Origin: Herbaspirillum sp. 3R11
Lineage (GTDB): Bacteria; Pseudomonadota; Gammaproteobacteria; Burkholderiales; Burkholderiaceae_D
DNA: 64,000 nucleotides
Direction: 5' to 3'
Assembly (NCBI RefSeq): GCF_004563925.1
Contig: NZ_SPNJ01000004.1
Span: forward strand, 62,001 to 126,000
Positions 59,392-64,000 of this stretch are shown piece after piece. Both the position numbers and the translations under genes were made by a program. The notes beneath the pieces were generated by a model. That model was not told the origin of the DNA and did not search any database. It saw only the letters and a program-made list of their open reading frames with translations. Position 1 is the stretch's first letter; every line of letters starts with the position of its first letter.

Positions 59392-60444
59392 TTACTGACG
59401 GCGACGGCGCAGGATATCCATATAGACGGCGAGAATGATGATCACGCCGGTGACCACGGTTTGCCATTCCTGCGCTACCGACATGATGCGCAGGCCGTTG
59501 ATCAGCACGCTCATGATGAAGGCGCCGATGATGGTGCCGAGGATGGTGCCGGTGCCGCCCGACAGCGAGGTGCCGCCGATCACCACGGCGGCGATGGCGT
59601 CGAGCTCGTAGCCCTGCCCCAGCGCCGGTTGCGCGGAGTTCAGGCGCGAAGCGATCAGCAGGCCGGCGATGCCGCAGATGGCGCCGCTGACGGTGTAGAC
59701 GGTGACCTTCCAGAAATCCACCTTGACGCCGGACAGGCGCAGCGCTTCTTCGTTGCTGCCCAGCGCGAAGGTGTAGCGGCCGAACACGGTCTTGTTGAGG
59801 ATGACGCCGGCGGCGATCGCCACCAGGAACAGGATCAGCACGGCGTTGGGAATCGGCAGCGCCGGAATCAGGTCGCCGATCAGCGACTCCTGCGAAATCT
59901 GCGGGAACGACGGCGTGTCGTTGAAATAGATCGGCTTGGTGCCGGAGATCACCAGCGACAGGCCCTTGAGCAACATCATCATGCCCAGCGTGGCGATGAA
60001 CGGCGGCACCTTGAGCTTGGCGATCAGCATGCCGGAGGTCCAGCCGCACAGCGCGCCGAAGAAGATCGCCGCGAAGATGCCGAAGCCGATCGGCAAACCC
60101 CAGTAGGTCAGGAACACGCCGGCCATGACCGAGCAGAACGTCATCATGGTGCCGACCGACAGGTCGATGCCGGCGGTGATGATGACGAAGGTGCAGGCGA
60201 TCGCCAGCACGCCGTTGACGGCAGTCGATTGCAGGATGCTGACGAGGTTGTCGACCTGCAGGAAGTTGTCGTTGGCGACGCTGAAGAACACCATCAGCGC
60301 CAGCAGGCTGGCAAAGGCCAGCAGCTTTTGCCGCGTCGACGGGTGGAACAGGCGTTCGCGCAGGCTGCCGGCGCCGGCTTCGGAATCGTTTACAGGTGTC
60401 ATGGTCAGGTTCGTTTGCGACAGTGGATTGGGAGTAGTTGCCAT
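59392..60444 (-). CDS. Sugar ABC transporter permease (RbsC-like)
   Basis: A 350-residue permease of the CUT2 group with eight to ten helices. FVIITAGIDLSVGTMMTFCS near residues 87-106 and AIAAVVIGGTSLSGGTGTIL near 271-290 are the typical RbsC phrases. The start at 60444 gives a polar N-terminal tail before the first helix. It pairs with the two-domain ATPase upstream (12-bp gap) and the binding protein downstream. Confidence 0.94.
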   Translation of the reverse strand: MATTPNPLSQTNLTMTPVNDSEAGAGSLRERLFHPSTRQKLLAFASLLALMVFFSVANDNFLQVDNLVSILQSTAVNGVLAIACTFVIITAGIDLSVGTMMTFCSVMAGVFLTYWGLPIGFGIFAAIFFGALCGWTSGMLIAKLKVPPFIATLGMMMLLKGLSLVISGTKPIYFNDTPSFPQISQESLIGDLIPALPIPNAVLILFLVAIAAGVILNKTVFGRYTFALGSNEEALRLSGVKVDFWKVTVYTVSGAICGIAGLLIASRLNSAQPALGQGYELDAIAAVVIGGTSLSGGTGTILGTIIGAFIMSVLINGLRIMSVAQEWQTVVTGVIIILAVYMDILRRRRQ

Positions 60445-60455
60445 GGTCGTCTTCT

Positions 60456-62042
60456 TCAATGTGTGGTGGTAGCGGCGGTGACGGCAGTAGTTGCGGTAGC
60501 GGCAGCGACGGCGGAGGGGCGCTGCGTGGCCAGTTGCATGATCTTTTCCTGCGAAGCTTCGGCGGCGCTGAGTTCGCCGGTAATGCGGCCTTCGCACATG
60601 ACCAGCACGCGGTGGCTCATGCGCAGCACTTCCGGCAACTCGGAGGAAATCATCACGATGGCCTTGCCTTGTTCGGCCAAGGCGTTGAGCAGTTTGTAGA
60701 TTTCGCTCTTGGCGCCGATGTCGATGCCGCGCGTGGGTTCGTCGAAGAACAGGATGTCGCAGTCGCGCAGCAGCCACTTGGCGATCACGATCTTTTGCTG
60801 GTTGCCGCCGGACAGCAGGCGCGCCGGCTGATCGATCGACGGCGTCTTGATCGAGAGCTGGCGCACATAGCTTTGCGCCGTGCTGCGGATCGCGGCCTGG
60901 TCGAGGAACAGACCCTTTTTCAGGAAACGGTTCATGCTCGACATGACCACGTTGGCCTTGACGTCGAGACCGGTGGCCAGGCCGAAGTGCTTGCGGTCTT
61001 CCGACAGATAGCCGATGCCGTGGGCGACGGCGTCGGACGGCGACTTGATCACGGCCTTGCCGCCATGGATGAAGATTTCGCCGGCGTCGAGCGGATCGGC
61101 GCCGAAGATGGCGCGTGCAACCTCAGTGCGGCCAGCCCCCATCAGGCCGGCGAAGCCGAGAATCTCACCCTTGCGCAACTGGAAGCTGACGTCGCGGATC
61201 GCATGGCCGCGCGACAGTCCCTTGACCTCCAGGACGATCTTGTTGTCGCCGGCATTGGCGATAACCGGACGCGCACCGTCGAGCTGACGGCCGACCATCA
61301 TGCTGATGATGGTGTCGATCGGGGTTTCTTCGGTGGGCACCGTGGCGATGTATTTGCCGTCGCGCATGACGGTGACGCGATTGGAGATGCGGCGTAGCTC
61401 GTCCATCTTGTGCGAGATGTAGACGATGCCCACGCCCTGCGTTTGCAGGTCGCGGATGATGCGGAACAGTTCGTCGATCTCGGCGTTGTTGAGCGCAGCG
61501 GTCGGCTCGTCCATGATCAGGACGCGCGAGTTGAAGGACAGCGCCTTGGCGATTTCCACCATCTGCTGTTTGGCCACGGTCAGCTCGCCGACCTGGGTGC
61601 GCGGGTCGAGCTTCAGGCGCATGCGCGCGAAGATCTCGGCGGTCTGGCGATTGAGCGTCTCCTCGTCAAGGAACATGCCGAAACGTCCGCGCGGCTCGCG
61701 ACCGATGAAGATGTTTTGCGCAGCGCTCAGGTGATTCATCAGGTTGAGCTCCTGATGGATAATGCCGATGCCGAGCTCCTGCGCCGCGCGCGGACCGTCG
61801 ATATCGACTTCCTTGCCGTCGACGAAGATGCTGCCCTCGTCCTTCTGATAGACGCCGGACAGGATCTTCATCAGCGTCGATTTTCCGGCGCCGTTTTCAC
61901 CCATGAGCGCGTGCACTTCGCCCGGCAACAGGTCGAGCTGACAATTGTCCAGCGCGAGCACGCCCGGGAAGCGTTTGGTAACGTTACGCAACGAAATCAG
62001 GTATCCCGATTCGTTTGCGGTCTCTGTTTGTTCTGATTGCAT
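60456..62042 (-). CDS. Sugar ABC transporter ATP-binding protein (RbsA-like, two ABC domains)
   Basis: A 528-residue CUT2 ATPase with two ABC domains. The first has Walker [11 protein letters not shown] near residue 49, an unusual signature [17 protein letters not shown] and Walker [14 protein letters not shown]. The second has a degenerate Walker [10 protein letters not shown], a good signature [16 protein letters not shown] and Walker [15 protein letters not shown], the normal RbsA asymmetry. ATG at 62042 follows AGAGG. The C-terminus is Ala/Thr-rich low complexity. Confidence 0.95.
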   Translation of the reverse strand: MQSEQTETANESGYLISLRNVTKRFPGVLALDNCQLDLLPGEVHALMGENGAGKSTLMKILSGVYQKDEGSIFVDGKEVDIDGPRAAQELGIGIIHQELNLMNHLSAAQNIFIGREPRGRFGMFLDEETLNRQTAEIFARMRLKLDPRTQVGELTVAKQQMVEIAKALSFNSRVLIMDEPTAALNNAEIDELFRIIRDLQTQGVGIVYISHKMDELRRISNRVTVMRDGKYIATVPTEETPIDTIISMMVGRQLDGARPVIANAGDNKIVLEVKGLSRGHAIRDVSFQLRKGEILGFAGLMGAGRTEVARAIFGADPLDAGEIFIHGGKAVIKSPSDAVAHGIGYLSEDRKHFGLATGLDVKANVVMSSMNRFLKKGLFLDQAAIRSTAQSYVRQLSIKTPSIDQPARLLSGGNQQKIVIAKWLLRDCDILFFDEPTRGIDIGAKSEIYKLLNALAEQGKAIVMISSELPEVLRMSHRVLVMCEGRITGELSAAEASQEKIMQLATQRPSAVAAATATTAVTAATTTH

Positions 62043-62088
62043 GCCTGCCTCTTGATGCAAGTCGGTTATCCGTCTTTGCGGGTTGCCC

Positions 62089-62427
62089 TCACTGCGCCGT
62101 CAGGTCGAATATCTTCGCCATCGGCACCCATTTCTCTCCTTGCGGCGTCCACGGCGTCGGCGCCTGGAATTGCCACATCAGCGTTTCCCATTCCTGCACT
62201 TTGGGGTCGCGCTGCATCGCTTGCGCCATTGCCGCCGCGTCGTAGACGGCATCGTCGGTGTCCATGATCATCGTCATGCGCGTGCCGAGCCGGTAGATTT
62301 CCATGCCGGTCACGCCGTGCGCGCGCAGATGTGCGGCAATCTCCGGCCAGATGCGGCGATGATGTTCTTCGTAGCGCGCAATCAGTGCCGCGTCGTCTTT
62401 CAGGTCGAGGGCGAGGCAGTAACGCAT
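62089..62427 (-). CDS. L-rhamnose mutarotase family protein (probable L-fucose mutarotase)
   Basis: A 112-residue dimeric alpha/beta-barrel protein of the RhaM/YiiL family: [20 protein letters not shown] at the start, [20 protein letters not shown] near residues 23-42 (catalytic histidine) and [16 protein letters not shown] near 80-95. It interconverts alpha and beta anomers of a 6-deoxyhexose. The context of L-fucose catabolic enzymes suggests L-fucose as substrate. GAGG precedes the ATG; the SDR stop is 10 bp upstream. Confidence 0.9.
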   Translation of the reverse strand: MRYCLALDLKDDAALIARYEEHHRRIWPEIAAHLRAHGVTGMEIYRLGTRMTMIMDTDDAVYDAAAMAQAMQRDPKVQEWETLMWQFQAPTPWTPQGEKWVPMAKIFDLTAQ

Positions 62428-62437
62428 GGCTCGCTCC

Positions 62438-64000
<1,563 letters not shown>

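Overview
The window looks like a chromosome segment of a Betaproteobacterium in the order Burkholderiales, most likely an Oxalobacteraceae/Herbaspirillum-type organism. The reasons are a high GC content (low-60s percent by eye), the block CPA2 antiporter-kdsD-kdsC-lptC-lptA-lptB-rpoN-hpf, ssb beside an MFS gene and uvrA, and a large share of ABC importers and acyl-CoA catabolic genes. I see no rRNA, tRNA, CRISPR array, insertion sequence or phage module.

Layout. (1) 1-7.6 kb: an eight-gene minus-strand lipid-modification operon (FAD amine-oxidase-like protein, DUF1365, cyclopropane-synthase-like methyltransferase, chalcone-isomerase-like protein, MFS, DUF3833 lipoprotein, SDR, SnoaL-like), transcribed divergently from a TetR gene across three evenly spaced CTACCAAT repeats. 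(2) 7.7-18.2 kb: housekeeping and single genes (ssb, MFS, a GT39-type glycosyltransferase, uvrA, a PhyH oxygenase, a chemoreceptor, an AEC transporter). (3) 18.2-27.3 kb: the LPS/Kdo and RpoN block, then hpf, grxD and ubiX. ubiX has no ordinary start codon upstream of its flavin-binding loop. (4) 27.3-28.6 kb: an SDR and an ArsC-like reductase.

(5) 28.5-43.9 kb is the most interesting region. It holds a CoA-dependent catabolic cluster: a PaaK-type ligase, two acyl-CoA dehydrogenases, a crotonase, a MaoC hydratase, an SDR, an SCPx-type thiolase, an aconitase-family LeuC/LeuD pair, a PEP-mutase/isocitrate-lyase-family lyase, a TauD-like dioxygenase, an SsuABC/TauABC-type importer and a TetR regulator. 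Its four transcription units start from two bidirectional promoters 4.5 kb apart. These share a 31-bp element (27/31 identical, opposite orientation) with a 16-bp operator lying across the -10 boxes. The parts suggest uptake and CoA activation of an acid, beta-oxidation, then hydration or dehydration and carbon-carbon cleavage of a branched dicarboxylic or tricarboxylic product. I cannot name the substrate.

(6) 43.9-49.9 kb: YkgJ, a TonB receptor and a DUF4198 protein, probably for metal uptake, whose promoter is bracketed by two TGCAAC-N3-GTTGCA operators; then a LysR regulator, a pirin-like protein without the usual metal ligands, and two small secreted proteins. (7) 50.0-57.4 kb: a sulfur-acquisition-type cluster (flavin-dependent acyl-CoA-dehydrogenase-like oxidoreductase, two MetQ-like binding proteins, MetN, MetI, then LLM monooxygenase and DUF3088 on the other strand). 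It is preceded by a 19-codon cysteine-containing leader ORF. A small unknown gene here carries a 17/20 SOS box over its start codon. (8) 57.4-64 kb: an L-fucose (6-deoxyhexose) uptake and oxidative catabolism operon that runs out of the window inside the L-fuconate dehydratase gene.
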